Positions 17,049 to 25,149 of a stretch of DNA of 58,521 nucleotides are shown piece after piece. The position numbers and the translations under genes are program-made. Origin of the DNA: Yinghuangia seranimata (GTDB lineage Bacteria > Actinomycetota > Actinomycetes > Streptomycetales > Streptomycetaceae); contig NZ_JASAOI010000001.1 in assembly GCF_029953285.1 (NCBI RefSeq), positions 1 to 58,521 of the forward strand, given 5' to 3'. Within the stretch, counting starts at the first letter, position 1; every line of letters starts with the position of its first letter. The notes beneath the pieces were generated by a model that searched no databases, was not told the DNA's origin, and saw only the letters and a program-made list of their open reading frames with translations.

Positions 17049-18854
17049 TCACTTCGGCAGGTCGACGCGGGCGAGCGCACGCAGGACGCGCGGCGTGAAC
17101 CGCGAGGCGGCGTACGCGGCGTGCGCCTCCGGCGTCACCGGCTGCACGGCGGTGTTCTCGGCGACCGCGCGCAGGATCGCGTCGGCGACCTTCTCCGGGC
17201 CGTAGCCGCGCCGCTTGTACGCCTTGGTGGTCTTCTCGCGCAGCGAGCGCTCCTTCTCGGCGCTGGTGCCGACGAAGCGCGTCGCGCCGGTGATGCCGGT
17301 GGCCACGAAGCCCGGGCAGATCGCCGTCACGCCGATGCCGTGCGACGCGAACTCGGCGCGCAGGCACTCCGACAGCATCAGCACCGCGGCCTTCGACGTC
17401 GAGTACGCCGGCAGGCCCTTCGACGGCTGGAACGCCGCCGCGGACGCGGTGTTGACGATGTGACCGCCCTGCCCGCGCTCGACCATCATCGCGCCGAACA
17501 GCCGGCAGCCGTGGATGACACCCCACAGGTTGACGTCGAGCGTGCGCTTCCACTCCTCGGGCGAGGTGTCCAGGAACGAACCCGCGATGCCGATACCGGC
17601 GTTGTTGACGACCAGGTCCGGAACGCCGTGCGTGGCACGGACCTTCGCGGCGAGCTGCTCCATCGCCTCGGCGTCGGACACGTCGACCGTCTCGGCGTAC
17701 GCCTCGGCGGCGCCCAGGACCTGGGCCAGGTCCACGGTGCGCTCCGCCGACGCCGCGTCGCGGTCGACGAGGACCAGTCGCGCACCGGCCTCGGCCAGCG
17801 ACAGCGCGGTGGCCCGGCCGATGCCGCTGCCCGCGCCGGTGATCACTGCCAACTGCCCCGCGAAACGGCGGCGGTTGGCCTCGTCGCGGCGTGCCTTGCG
17901 GCCCTTGGAGGCGAGCGTCGCCGCCGCGGTGGCGGGCTTCGCCGTGCCGTGCTGTTCCACCTGGTCCACGAACTCTCCGATCCAACGGGCCATCAGGTCG
18001 GGCCGGGTGCGGGGCACCCAGTGGCCGCCGGAGACCTGGCGGCGGGTCAGATGCGGGGCGAACCGGTCGAGTTCGTCGTACAGCCGCTTGGCGAGGAACT
18101 TGTCGCGGTCCGGGACCACGAGCTGCACCGGCATCTCGGCGATCGCGTCGTGCCGCGGCGCGGCCATGCGGTGGCGGACGTTCGCGCGGTACAGCTTGGC
18201 GCCGAACGCGGCGTCCTCGGGCAGCGACGGCTCGGGCGGGCCGAGCGTCTTCTCGGACCGCGCCATCATCGCGGGCCAGTGCTTGCCGAGCACGCCGCGC
18301 CACGCCAGTTCGGGGACGACCGGCATGTGCAGCGCGTAGACGTACCACGAGCGGAACAGCTGCTCGACGTTGCGCGAGAGCCGCTTCGGCGTGGGCCTCG
18401 CGAGGCCCTCGCGGGTGACGAGGGCGAGGTGGTCCAGGCTCGGCCCGGAGACCGTGGTGAACGAGGCGACGCGTTCCGCGGTGCGGCGCGTCGTCACGAA
18501 CTCCCAGGACTGCACCGAGCCCCAGTCGTGCCCGACCAGGTGCACCCTGCCGTCGGGCGCGACGGCGTCGAGGACGTGCTCGAAGTCGTCGGTCAGGCGG
18601 TGCAGCGCGTAGGCGGAGGTCGCGTCGGGGCGGCTGGACTCGCCGGCGCCGCGCACGTCGTACGCGACGATCCGGTAGCGGTCGGCGAGCCGCGCCGCGA
18701 CGTCGGCCCAGACCTCCTTGGTGTCGGGGTAGCCGTGCAGCAGCAGCACGGTGGGCCCGGCCGGGTTGCCGGCCTCCACGCAGGCGAGGCGGACGCCGTC
18801 GGTGGAGGCGACCTCGAACCGGCGCGCGCCGGGCAGGTCGTACAACGAGGTCAC
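17049..18854 (-). CDS. EphD-like alpha/beta hydrolase-SDR fusion
   Basis: 601 residues, close to mycobacterial EphD (about 590). The N-terminal alpha/beta hydrolase (about 1-290) has HGYPDTKEVW, the nucleophile elbow VGHDWGS with Asp as in epoxide hydrolases, and the catalytic His in SGGHWVPRTRP. A charged linker (about 290-325) leads to a full SDR (about 325-590) with TGAGSGIG, NNAG and YSTSK. In mycobacteria EphD acts on mycolic-acid-type lipids; this organism need not make mycolates, so the substrate is open. The GTG overlaps the M24 stop by four bases (GTGA) behind GGAGG, indicating coupled translation. Confidence 0.93.
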   Translation of the reverse strand: MTSLYDLPGARRFEVASTDGVRLACVEAGNPAGPTVLLLHGYPDTKEVWADVAARLADRYRIVAYDVRGAGESSRPDATSAYALHRLTDDFEHVLDAVAPDGRVHLVGHDWGSVQSWEFVTTRRTAERVASFTTVSGPSLDHLALVTREGLARPTPKRLSRNVEQLFRSWYVYALHMPVVPELAWRGVLGKHWPAMMARSEKTLGPPEPSLPEDAAFGAKLYRANVRHRMAAPRHDAIAEMPVQLVVPDRDKFLAKRLYDELDRFAPHLTRRQVSGGHWVPRTRPDLMARWIGEFVDQVEQHGTAKPATAAATLASKGRKARRDEANRRRFAGQLAVITGAGSGIGRATALSLAEAGARLVLVDRDAASAERTVDLAQVLGAAEAYAETVDVSDAEAMEQLAAKVRATHGVPDLVVNNAGIGIAGSFLDTSPEEWKRTLDVNLWGVIHGCRLFGAMMVERGQGGHIVNTASAAAFQPSKGLPAYSTSKAAVLMLSECLRAEFASHGIGVTAICPGFVATGITGATRFVGTSAEKERSLREKTTKAYKRRGYGPEKVADAILRAVAENTAVQPVTPEAHAAYAASRFTPRVLRALARVDLPK

Positions 18855-19801
18855 ACCGCCTCCTTGGCGATCGCTTCGGCGGTGGCCACGACGGCCCGGG
18901 CGGCGGTCTCGCCGGGGGGGTCGGCGTCGGGCGCGCTGCCGGTGGCGAGGCTCCCGGAGATGCCGCGCCCGGCCCAGCGGCGCAGGTGGGGGAGCGTGTC
19001 GTCGAGCCAGTAGGCGTCGCCGTCCTCCTGGACCACCAGCAGCTCCTCGAACTTGGCGCCCACGCCCCGGAATCCGAGGTGCGGCTCGACCGCCCACAGG
19101 CCCGGCGTGGCGGGGTGGTCGGAGCTCTTGCGCGGGTTCCACAGCGGGGACCAGCCCTCGCGGTGGCCGCGTACGCCGTCCTGGAGGAGGCCCAGCAGAG
19201 CGCGGCTGCCGAAGCCGAAGGCGTGCGGGCGGACCGTGCCGTCGGAGATCTTGCCGACGCGGTGCGCGATGACCCCGAACGGGTAGGCGCGGTGCCGGTT
19301 CTCGTAGCCCTGGCGGGCCATCAACTCGTCGACGTCCAGGTAGATCTGACGCAGCGTCCGGCCGGCGCGCACGGCCTCGACGATGAGCGCGCGGTGCACG
19401 GCGAGGTCGTCGAGGAGGTGGTCGAGGACCCGGTTGGGGCCGAGCGACGACGTGTAGCCGATGTCGGCGGTGTAGCCCTGGTAGATCGGCGCGGCGTCGA
19501 GGATGAACGGCATGCCCTCGGTCAGCCGGCGGCCGGTCGGGAAGAACTGGTGCGGAACCTTGAAGCCGGTGAACGCGGTGCGGTCGCCGAACCACGCGAA
19601 CGGCAGGTGCAGCCAGTCGTGCACGCCGCGGTCCGCGAGCCAGCGGCGCATCATCGCGGCGGCCTGGCGCTCGGTGACGCCGGGGCGCAGCTGCGCGGCG
19701 ACGGCTTCGGCGCAGTCGTACGCGAGGCGCTGGACGGTGCGGAATCCGTCGATGTCCGGCCCGGAAACCCCGGCGCGGGCCGCCATGAGCGGGGTCGCCA
19801 T
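18851..19801 (-). CDS. M24-family (creatinase/aminopeptidase-like) protein
   Basis: 316 residues with the pita-bread fold of M24 peptidases. GMPFILDAAPIYQGYTADIGYT carries the first metal-site Asp residues, HRVGKIS follows later, and VEPHLGF lies near the C-terminus. Some canonical His/Glu ligands are replaced or not evident, so peptidase activity is uncertain; prolidase-like hydrolases or creatinase-like enzymes are alternatives. The ATG follows GGGAAGGTGG. It is first in the operon with the EphD-like fusion and PF10118 protein, behind a palindrome overlapping its likely -10. Confidence 0.85.
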   Translation of the reverse strand: MATPLMAARAGVSGPDIDGFRTVQRLAYDCAEAVAAQLRPGVTERQAAAMMRRWLADRGVHDWLHLPFAWFGDRTAFTGFKVPHQFFPTGRRLTEGMPFILDAAPIYQGYTADIGYTSSLGPNRVLDHLLDDLAVHRALIVEAVRAGRTLRQIYLDVDELMARQGYENRHRAYPFGVIAHRVGKISDGTVRPHAFGFGSRALLGLLQDGVRGHREGWSPLWNPRKSSDHPATPGLWAVEPHLGFRGVGAKFEELLVVQEDGDAYWLDDTLPHLRRWAGRGISGSLATGSAPDADPPGETAARAVVATAEAIAKEAV

Positions 19802-19828
19802 ACGACCACCTTCCCTGGGGGAGATCGG

Positions 19829-19845
19829 TGTTACCGGGGGTAACA
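19829..19845. promoter_or_regulatory. Perfect palindromic operator of the M24-EphD-PF10118 operon
   Basis: TGTTACC-GGG-GGTAACA, seven-base arms around three bases. On the minus strand the arm overlaps TATGTT (19842-19847), a good -10 hexamer about 40 bp from the M24 start. A dimeric repressor bound here would block RNA polymerase; the repressor is not encoded next door. Confidence 0.55.
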
Positions 19846-19907
19846 TACCCGGGAGCGGACGGCTGTGGAACCCCCCGGTGAACGACACCTTGCGCGCGAC
19901 ACGCCCG

Positions 19908-19923
19908 ACACAACCACTAGGGG
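19908..19923 (+). promoter_or_regulatory. Candidate NrdR box 1
   Basis: ACACAACCACTAGGGG matches 11 of 16 positions of the published NrdR box (ACACWATATMTWGTGT), with the left half nearly intact. It starts 32 bp before the second box, three helical turns, which is the known spacing of tandem NrdR boxes before nrd operons. Confidence 0.55.
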
Positions 19924-19939
19924 TCGCATGCGCGGGCAC

Positions 19940-19955
19940 CCACTACATATATGCT
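19940..19955 (+). promoter_or_regulatory. Candidate NrdR box 2 overlapping the nrdAB -10
   Basis: CCACTACATATATGCT matches 11 of 16 positions of the NrdR consensus and contains TATGCT (19950-19955), a TANNNT -10. Binding of ATP/dATP-loaded NrdR across both boxes should repress nrdAB transcription. Confidence 0.55.
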
Positions 19956-19973
19956 CCTGCTCGCAGCTGGTTC

Positions 19974-19999
19974 ACCCGCTCCGGGCACTTGGAGCGGGT
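19974..19999 (+). other. Leader hairpin before the B12 riboswitch
   Basis: Perfect nine-base arms ACCCGCTCC/GGAGCGGGT around an eight-base loop, just downstream of the inferred transcription start. It may stabilise the 5' end of the leader or be part of riboswitch folding. Confidence 0.45.
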
Positions 20000-20029
20000 G
20001 GCGAAAAGGCGCTGATGTCCCGTCAGGCA

Positions 20030-20282
20030 TGGTTCTGTCCGGGGCGTCGCGCGCCTTTGAAGAGGGAACCCGGGTGCCACGCGGACGGCTCGAGAGCCGA
20101 CCGACGTCGCACGCGAAAGCCGGGACTGCCCCCGCAGCGGTGAGCGGGAACGACCGCCGTCACCAGAGCACTCCGGGCCTTCGGGCCCGGGGGAAGCGAC
20201 GGCCACTAGGACCTCCGCGGCCCGGCACACGCCATCGGTGTGCCGGTGCCCGGCATGCCCGCGAGTCCGAAGACCTGCCGGC
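20030..20282 (+). promoter_or_regulatory. Cobalamin (adenosylcobalamin) riboswitch
   Basis: The conserved B12-element blocks occur in order: GAAGAGGGAACCCGGGTG (about 20060), GCCGGGACTGCCCCCGCA (about 20120) with the following GCGGTGAGCGGGAACGA, and GGGAAGCGACGGCCACTAGG (about 20191), the B12 box. The closing block is GCGAGTCCGAAGACCTGCC (about 20261). It sits 70 nt before nrdA. In Streptomyces a riboswitch of this kind lowers expression of the class Ia reductase when B12 is present, so the B12-dependent class II enzyme takes over. The 3' boundary is approximate, and I see no clear terminator after it. Confidence 0.92.
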
Positions 20283-20352
20283 TGCCCGTGCCCGCTCCCT
20301 GTCGGCGTGCACGGTGGTCACCGCACGATCGAGCTCGCGAGGAGAGAGCCCC

Positions 20353-22743
20353 GTGACCGTCATGGACAGCGCGATTCCGCGCGCCCAGAACCGACCGGTT
20401 TCTACCGGTTCGTCGGCAATTGTCGAGGCGGACGCCGCCGCGCTCCCCACCGCACCCGAGGCCCTCCTCGACGCGGTCCGCGCGCTCGCCGCCGACCTCC
20501 CCGACACCGACCCCGCGCGCGTCGTCGACCGCGCCGTCGCCGGCCTACACACCGGCGCCACCGCCGCCGAACTCGACGCGCTGGCCGTGCGTACCGCCGC
20601 CGAACTCATCGCCCAGGAGCCCGAGTACTCGCGGCTCGCCGCGCGCCTGCTCGCCCGCACTATCGGCGCCGAGGTCCGCAGCCAGGGCGTCGGCGCGTTC
20701 AGCGAAGGCATCGCGCTCGGCCACGCCGAAGGCCTGATCGGCGACACCACCGCCGCCTTCGTCGCCGCGCACGCCGCCGAACTCGACGCCGCCGTCGACA
20801 GCGCGCTCGCCGCGGGTGCCGACCGCCGCTTCGAGTACTTCGGCCTGCGCACCGTCTACGACCGCTACCTGCTGCGCCACCCGGTCAACCGGCAGGTCGT
20901 CGAGACCCCGCAGTACTTCCTGCTGCGCGTCGCCTGCGGCCTGTCCCGGACCGCCGAGGAGGCCGTCGGCTTCTACCGCCTGATGTCCTCGCTCGCGTAC
21001 CTGCCCAGCTCGCCGACGCTGTTCAACTCCGGTACCCGGCACACCCAGATGTCGTCCTGCTACCTGCTCGACTCCCCGCAGGACAACCTCGAGTCGATCT
21101 ACGACATGTACGGCCGCATCGCCCGGCTCTCCAAGTTCGCCGGCGGCATCGGCGTCGCGTGGTCCCGCATCCGCTCGCGCGGCGCGCTCATCCGCGGCAC
21201 CAACGGCCACTCCAACGGCATCGTCCCGTGGCTCAACACGCTGGACGCCTCCGTGCAGGCGGTCAACCAGGGCGGCCGCCGCAAGGGCGCCGCGTGCGTG
21301 TACCTCGAGCCGTGGCACCCCGACATCCTCGAGTTCCTCGAACTGCGGGACAACACCGGCGAAGAGGCGCGGCGCACGCACAACCTCAACCTTGCCAACT
21401 GGATCCCCGACCTGTTCATGCGGCGTGTCGACGCCGACGGCGTGTGGTCGCTGTTCGACCCCAACGAGGTCCCCGAACTGCCCGACCTGTGGGGCCCCGA
21501 GTTCGACGCCGTCTACGAACAGGCCGAATGCGACGGCCGGTTCGTGCGGCAGATCCCCGCGCGCGAGCTGTACGCGCGCATGATGCGCACCCTCGCGCAG
21601 ACCGGCAACGGCTGGATGACCTTCAAGGACGCCGCCAACCGCACCTGCAACCAGGCCGCCGAGCCCGGGAACGTCGTCCACCTGTCCAACCTGTGCACCG
21701 AGATCCTCGAGGTCACCAGCGACGGCGAGACCGCCGTGTGCAACCTCGGCTCCGTGCAGCTCGGCGCGCACGTCGCCGACGGCGGCATGGACTGGGACAA
21801 GCTCCGCGCGACCGTCCGCACCGCGGTCACCTTCCTCGACCGCGTCATCGACATCAACTACTACCCGACCGGGCAGGCCGCCGCGTCCAACCCGCGCTGG
21901 CGCCCCGTCGGCCTCGGCGTCATGGGCCTCCAGGACGTGTTCTTCTCGCTCGGCCTGCCGTTCGACGCGCCCGAAGCGCGCGAACTGTCCACGCGCATCG
22001 CCGAGGAGATCTACCTCACCGCGCTGGAGACCTCCTGCGACCTGGCCGCCGAGGCCGGACCGCACCCCGCGTACGAGGAGACCCACGCCGCGCGCGGCCG
22101 GCTCCAGCCCGACCTGTGGGACGGCGTCACGCCGACCCAGACCAAGCGGTGGGACGCGCTCCGGGACCGCGTCGCCGCGCACGGGCTGCGCAACTCGCTG
22201 CTGATCGCCGTCGCCCCGACCGCCACGATCGCGTCGATCGCCGGCGCGTACGAGTGCATCGAGCCGCAGGTCTCCAACCTGTTCAAGCGCGAGACGCTGT
22301 CCGGCGAGTTCCTGCAGATCAACACCTACCTGGTGCGCGAGCTCAAGGCGCGCGGCCTGTGGACCGCCGCCGTGCGCGACCGCATCAAGCGCGCCGAGGG
22401 CTCGGTGCAGGACATCGTCGAACTCCCCGAGGACGTACGCCGGTTGTACCGCACCGCGTGGGAGCTCCCGCAGCGCGCGCTGATCGACCTGGCCGCGGCG
22501 CGCTCGCCGTACATCGACCAGTCGCAGTCGCTCAACCTGTTCATGGCCGACCCGACCATCGGCAAGCTGTCGTCGATGTACCGCTACGCGTGGTCCACCG
22601 GCCTCAAGACCACGTACTACCTGCGCTCGCGGCCCGCGACGCGCATCCAGCAGGCGACCGTCGCCGCCGCCCCCGCGGTGGCCGACGAGGAAGCCATCGC
22701 CTGCTCCCTGGAGAACCCCGAAGCCTGCGAGGCCTGCCAGTGA
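20353..22743 (+). CDS. nrdA: Class Ia ribonucleoside-diphosphate reductase, alpha subunit
   Basis: 796 residues. The R1 fold is clear: SSPTLFNSGTRHTQMSSCYLLD holds the first active-site Cys, HLSNLCTEI the thiyl-radical Cys, AVCNLGSVQLG the loop after it, and the C-terminal ENPEACEACQ the swinging redox pair. It reduces ribonucleoside diphosphates to deoxy forms with NrdB. I see no N-terminal ATP-cone motif, so overall dATP feedback may be weak and control left to NrdR and B12 (inference). GTG start with GAGGAGAGAG upstream. Transcribed with nrdB behind the riboswitch; a class II enzyme would be expected elsewhere. Confidence 0.97.
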   Translation: MTVMDSAIPRAQNRPVSTGSSAIVEADAAALPTAPEALLDAVRALAADLPDTDPARVVDRAVAGLHTGATAAELDALAVRTAAELIAQEPEYSRLAARLLARTIGAEVRSQGVGAFSEGIALGHAEGLIGDTTAAFVAAHAAELDAAVDSALAAGADRRFEYFGLRTVYDRYLLRHPVNRQVVETPQYFLLRVACGLSRTAEEAVGFYRLMSSLAYLPSSPTLFNSGTRHTQMSSCYLLDSPQDNLESIYDMYGRIARLSKFAGGIGVAWSRIRSRGALIRGTNGHSNGIVPWLNTLDASVQAVNQGGRRKGAACVYLEPWHPDILEFLELRDNTGEEARRTHNLNLANWIPDLFMRRVDADGVWSLFDPNEVPELPDLWGPEFDAVYEQAECDGRFVRQIPARELYARMMRTLAQTGNGWMTFKDAANRTCNQAAEPGNVVHLSNLCTEILEVTSDGETAVCNLGSVQLGAHVADGGMDWDKLRATVRTAVTFLDRVIDINYYPTGQAAASNPRWRPVGLGVMGLQDVFFSLGLPFDAPEARELSTRIAEEIYLTALETSCDLAAEAGPHPAYEETHAARGRLQPDLWDGVTPTQTKRWDALRDRVAAHGLRNSLLIAVAPTATIASIAGAYECIEPQVSNLFKRETLSGEFLQINTYLVRELKARGLWTAAVRDRIKRAEGSVQDIVELPEDVRRLYRTAWELPQRALIDLAAARSPYIDQSQSLNLFMADPTIGKLSSMYRYAWSTGLKTTYYLRSRPATRIQQATVAAAPAVADEEAIACSLENPEACEACQ

Positions 22744-23738
22744 GACTGCTCGACCCGGGGATGAACCTCACGCTTCGTCCCATGCGCTACCCCGACTTCT
22801 ACGAGAAGTACCGGGCGGCGATCCGCAACACGTGGACCGTCGAAGAGGTCGACCTGCACTCCGACCTCCCGGACCTCGACAAGCTCGGGCCCGCCGAACG
22901 GCACCTGGTGCAGCGGCTCGTGGCGTTCTTCGCGACCGGCGACACCATCGTCGCCAACAACCTGGTGCTCAACCTGTACCGGCACATCAACGCGCCCGAG
23001 GCGCGGCTGTACCTGTCGCGCCAGCTGTTCGAAGAGGCCGTGCACGTCCAGTTCTACCTGACGCTGCTCGACACCTACCTGCCCGACCCGGACGAGCGCG
23101 CCAAGGCGTTCGCGGCCGTCGAGCACATCCCGTCGATCCGGCGCAAGGCGGAGTTCTGCTTCCGCTGGATCGACTCGGCGATGGGCCTCGAACGGCTCGA
23201 AACCCGGGACGATCGGCGGCAGTTCCTGCTCAACCTGATCTGCTTCGCCGCGTGCATCGAAGGCCTCTTCTTCTACGGGGCCTTCGCGTACGTGTACTTC
23301 CTGCGCTCGCGCGGCCTGCTCAACGGGCTGGCCTCCGGCACCAACTGGGTCTTCCGCGACGAGTCCGCGCACATGGACTTCGCGTTCCAGGTCGTCGAGA
23401 CCGTGCGGGCCGAGGAGCCCGACCTGTTCGACGACGAACTGGCCGAGGACGTACGGCGGATGCTCGCTGAGGCGGTCGAGGCCGAGACCGCCTTCGCCGA
23501 GGACCTGCTGGCCGGCGGCGTCGCGGGCATGACCGTCGCGGACATGCGGACCTACCTCCAGCACGTCGCCGACCGGCGGTTGGCGCAGCTGGGGATGGCG
23601 CCGATGTACGGGGTGGCCAACCCGTTCGCGTTCATGGAACTGCAGGACGTGCAGGAGCTGGCGAACTTCTTCGAGCGGCGCGTGTCGGCGTACCAGGTCG
23701 CCGTCACGGGGTCGGTGTCGTTCGACGAGGACTTCTAG
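22740..23738 (+). CDS. nrdB: Class Ia ribonucleoside-diphosphate reductase, beta subunit
   Basis: 332 residues. The ferritin-like R2 fold carries the di-iron ligands in the FATGDTIVANN, LFEEAVHVQFY, and later FRDESAHMDFAF segments, and generates the tyrosyl radical used by NrdA. The opening LLDPGMNLTLRPMRYPDFYEKYRAAIRNTWTVEEVDLHSDL is typical of actinobacterial NrdB and supports the GTG at 22740, which overlaps the nrdA stop by four bases. An ATG at 22761 is a less likely start. The Streptomyces third operon gene nrdS is not present; a convergence-free gap and an MFS gene follow. Confidence 0.97.
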   Translation: MRLLDPGMNLTLRPMRYPDFYEKYRAAIRNTWTVEEVDLHSDLPDLDKLGPAERHLVQRLVAFFATGDTIVANNLVLNLYRHINAPEARLYLSRQLFEEAVHVQFYLTLLDTYLPDPDERAKAFAAVEHIPSIRRKAEFCFRWIDSAMGLERLETRDDRRQFLLNLICFAACIEGLFFYGAFAYVYFLRSRGLLNGLASGTNWVFRDESAHMDFAFQVVETVRAEEPDLFDDELAEDVRRMLAEAVEAETAFAEDLLAGGVAGMTVADMRTYLQHVADRRLAQLGMAPMYGVANPFAFMELQDVQELANFFERRVSAYQVAVTGSVSFDEDF

Positions 23739-23762
23739 CGGGACTGCGGGACTGCGGGACCA

Positions 23763-23791
23763 GCGGGACGGCGGGGCGCCTGGCGTCCCGC
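23763..23791 (+). terminator. Hairpin terminator of nrdAB
   Basis: GCGGGACG/CGTCCCGC with a 13-base GC-rich loop, 25 bp after the nrdB stop. It is preceded by a short tandem GCGGGACT repeat. Confidence 0.55.
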
Positions 23792-23849
23792 CGGTTCCGT
23801 GGTCGCGTCCGCGTCCCGAAACAGTCTGGGACCTTTGCACGTTACTGCG

Positions 23850-23855
23850 TAGCGT
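23850..23855 (+). promoter_or_regulatory. TAGCGT -10 box, leaderless-type promoter
   Basis: TAGCGT lies seven bases before the ATG at 23863. No Shine-Dalgarno precedes that ATG. Confidence 0.5.
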
Positions 23856-23862
23856 GCCGCGC

Positions 23863-25080
23863 ATGGTGAAGCGATTCACGCTGCGCTGGTACCTCACGGG
23901 TGCGATCGCGGCGCGCACCGGCAACGAGATGTCGGGGCCCGCGCTGCTGCTCGCGGGGCTCGCCGCGACCGGGTCGGCGGCGTCCGGCTCGGCGCTGCTC
24001 GCCGGGCTGACGGTCGCCGCCGCGGTCGGTGGGCCGGTCGTCGGCGTCCTCCTCGACCGTGCCGACCGGCCGGGGCGGCTGCTCGCCGCGGCGCTCGTGC
24101 TGTACGCGGCGGTGCTCGCGGTCATCACCGTGCTGCTCGGGCGCGTCCCGCTCGGGGTCGTCGTCGCGGTCTCGGTCCTCGGCGGGCTGGTCGGGCCCGC
24201 GCTGTCGGGCGGCTGGACGGCGCAACTGCCGTCCGCCGTAGGGGCCGACGCGTTGCCGCGGGCCACCGCGTACGACGCCATGACCTACAACTTCGCGACG
24301 CTGGTCGGGCCGGCGCTGGCGGCACTCGCCGTCGGGCTGTCCGGCGCGACCGTGGGCGTCCTGGCCGCGCTCTGCCTGATCTGCACCGCCGCGCCCGTGG
24401 CCGCCGCACTGCCGCGCCGGGCCCGGCCCGCCGAACCGGGCGTCTCCATGCGGGCCGGACTGGCCTCCGGCTTCCGCGTGATCGGGAACAGCCCCACACT
24501 GTTGCGCGGCACCGTGGCCTCGGTGGTGACGTGTGTCGCGGACGGCGTGCTCGTCGCGTGCACGCCGCTCCTCGGCGAACGCCACCTCGGCGGCGCGGCC
24601 CGCGGTGCCGTCCTGCTCTCCGTGATCGCCGCATCCGCCTTCGCCGCCAACGCCGTTCTGGCCCGCAGGCCGCAGACGCTGCGGCCGGACACCGTGGTGT
24701 GGGGCAGCAACCTCGTCCTCTCCGCGTCGTTCGCCGTCGCCGCCCTCGGCCACCCGGCCGCGCTGCTGCTCGCCGCCGTCGGCGCCGGCATCGGGCAAGG
24801 CCCGCAGATGGCCGCCCTGTTCACCATCCGCAACCGCGAGGCCCCGGACCACCTGCGAGGACAGGTCTTCACCACCGGGGCCAGCCTCAAGATCACCGGC
24901 TTCGCCCTGGGCGCCGCGCTCGCCGGGCCCGCCGCGACCTGGTCCCTCCCGGGCGCGCTGGTGATCGCCGCGGGCATCGCCCTGTCGGCCGTCGTGCCGT
25001 ACGGCGTACCCGCGCGCGCCCGCCCGGCGGCGGACGGGGCCGTGGGTGCGGACCCCCGGCGTCCGGTCGAGCGACTTTAG
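23863..25080 (+). CDS. MFS transporter
   Basis: 405 residues with about twelve membrane helices and the inter-helix motif VGVLLDRADRPGRLLAAALVL in loop 2-3, the major facilitator motif A region. A longer cytoplasmic loop near residue 195 divides the two bundles. A proton-driven drug or metabolite exporter in the cytoplasmic membrane is likely. An ATG at 23863 was chosen because a TAGCGT box lies seven bases before it, suggesting leaderless transcription; a GTG at 23854 would add three residues. No regulator gene adjoins it. Confidence 0.88.
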   Translation: MVKRFTLRWYLTGAIAARTGNEMSGPALLLAGLAATGSAASGSALLAGLTVAAAVGGPVVGVLLDRADRPGRLLAAALVLYAAVLAVITVLLGRVPLGVVVAVSVLGGLVGPALSGGWTAQLPSAVGADALPRATAYDAMTYNFATLVGPALAALAVGLSGATVGVLAALCLICTAAPVAAALPRRARPAEPGVSMRAGLASGFRVIGNSPTLLRGTVASVVTCVADGVLVACTPLLGERHLGGAARGAVLLSVIAASAFAANAVLARRPQTLRPDTVVWGSNLVLSASFAVAALGHPAALLLAAVGAGIGQGPQMAALFTIRNREAPDHLRGQVFTTGASLKITGFALGAALAGPAATWSLPGALVIAAGIALSAVVPYGVPARARPAADGAVGADPRRPVERL

Positions 25081-25136
25081 GCGCCACACCGCCGGACACG
25101 GTCACCAGGGTGCCGTGACGGCGCCGGTCCATCGGT

Positions 25137-25142
25137 TAGGTT
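25137..25142 (+). promoter_or_regulatory. TAGGTT -10 box, leaderless-type promoter
   Basis: TAGGTT lies seven bases before the ATG at 25150, with no ribosome binding site between. Confidence 0.45.
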
Positions 25143-25149
25143 GCCCGGC

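Noticed and set aside
18855-19913. In-frame 5' extension of the EphD-like gene
   Set aside because: It is antiparallel in meaning to the real M24 gene in another frame; the GTGA overlap and GGAGG set the EphD start at 18854.
19951-20352. Open 5' extension of nrdA through the riboswitch
   Set aside because: The conserved B12-element blocks occupy it, and a good ribosome binding site precedes the GTG at 20353.
23738-23760. Tandem GCGGGACT units after nrdB as a possible CRISPR or regulatory array
   Set aside because: Only two to three short units, no spacers; it is better explained as part of the terminator region.
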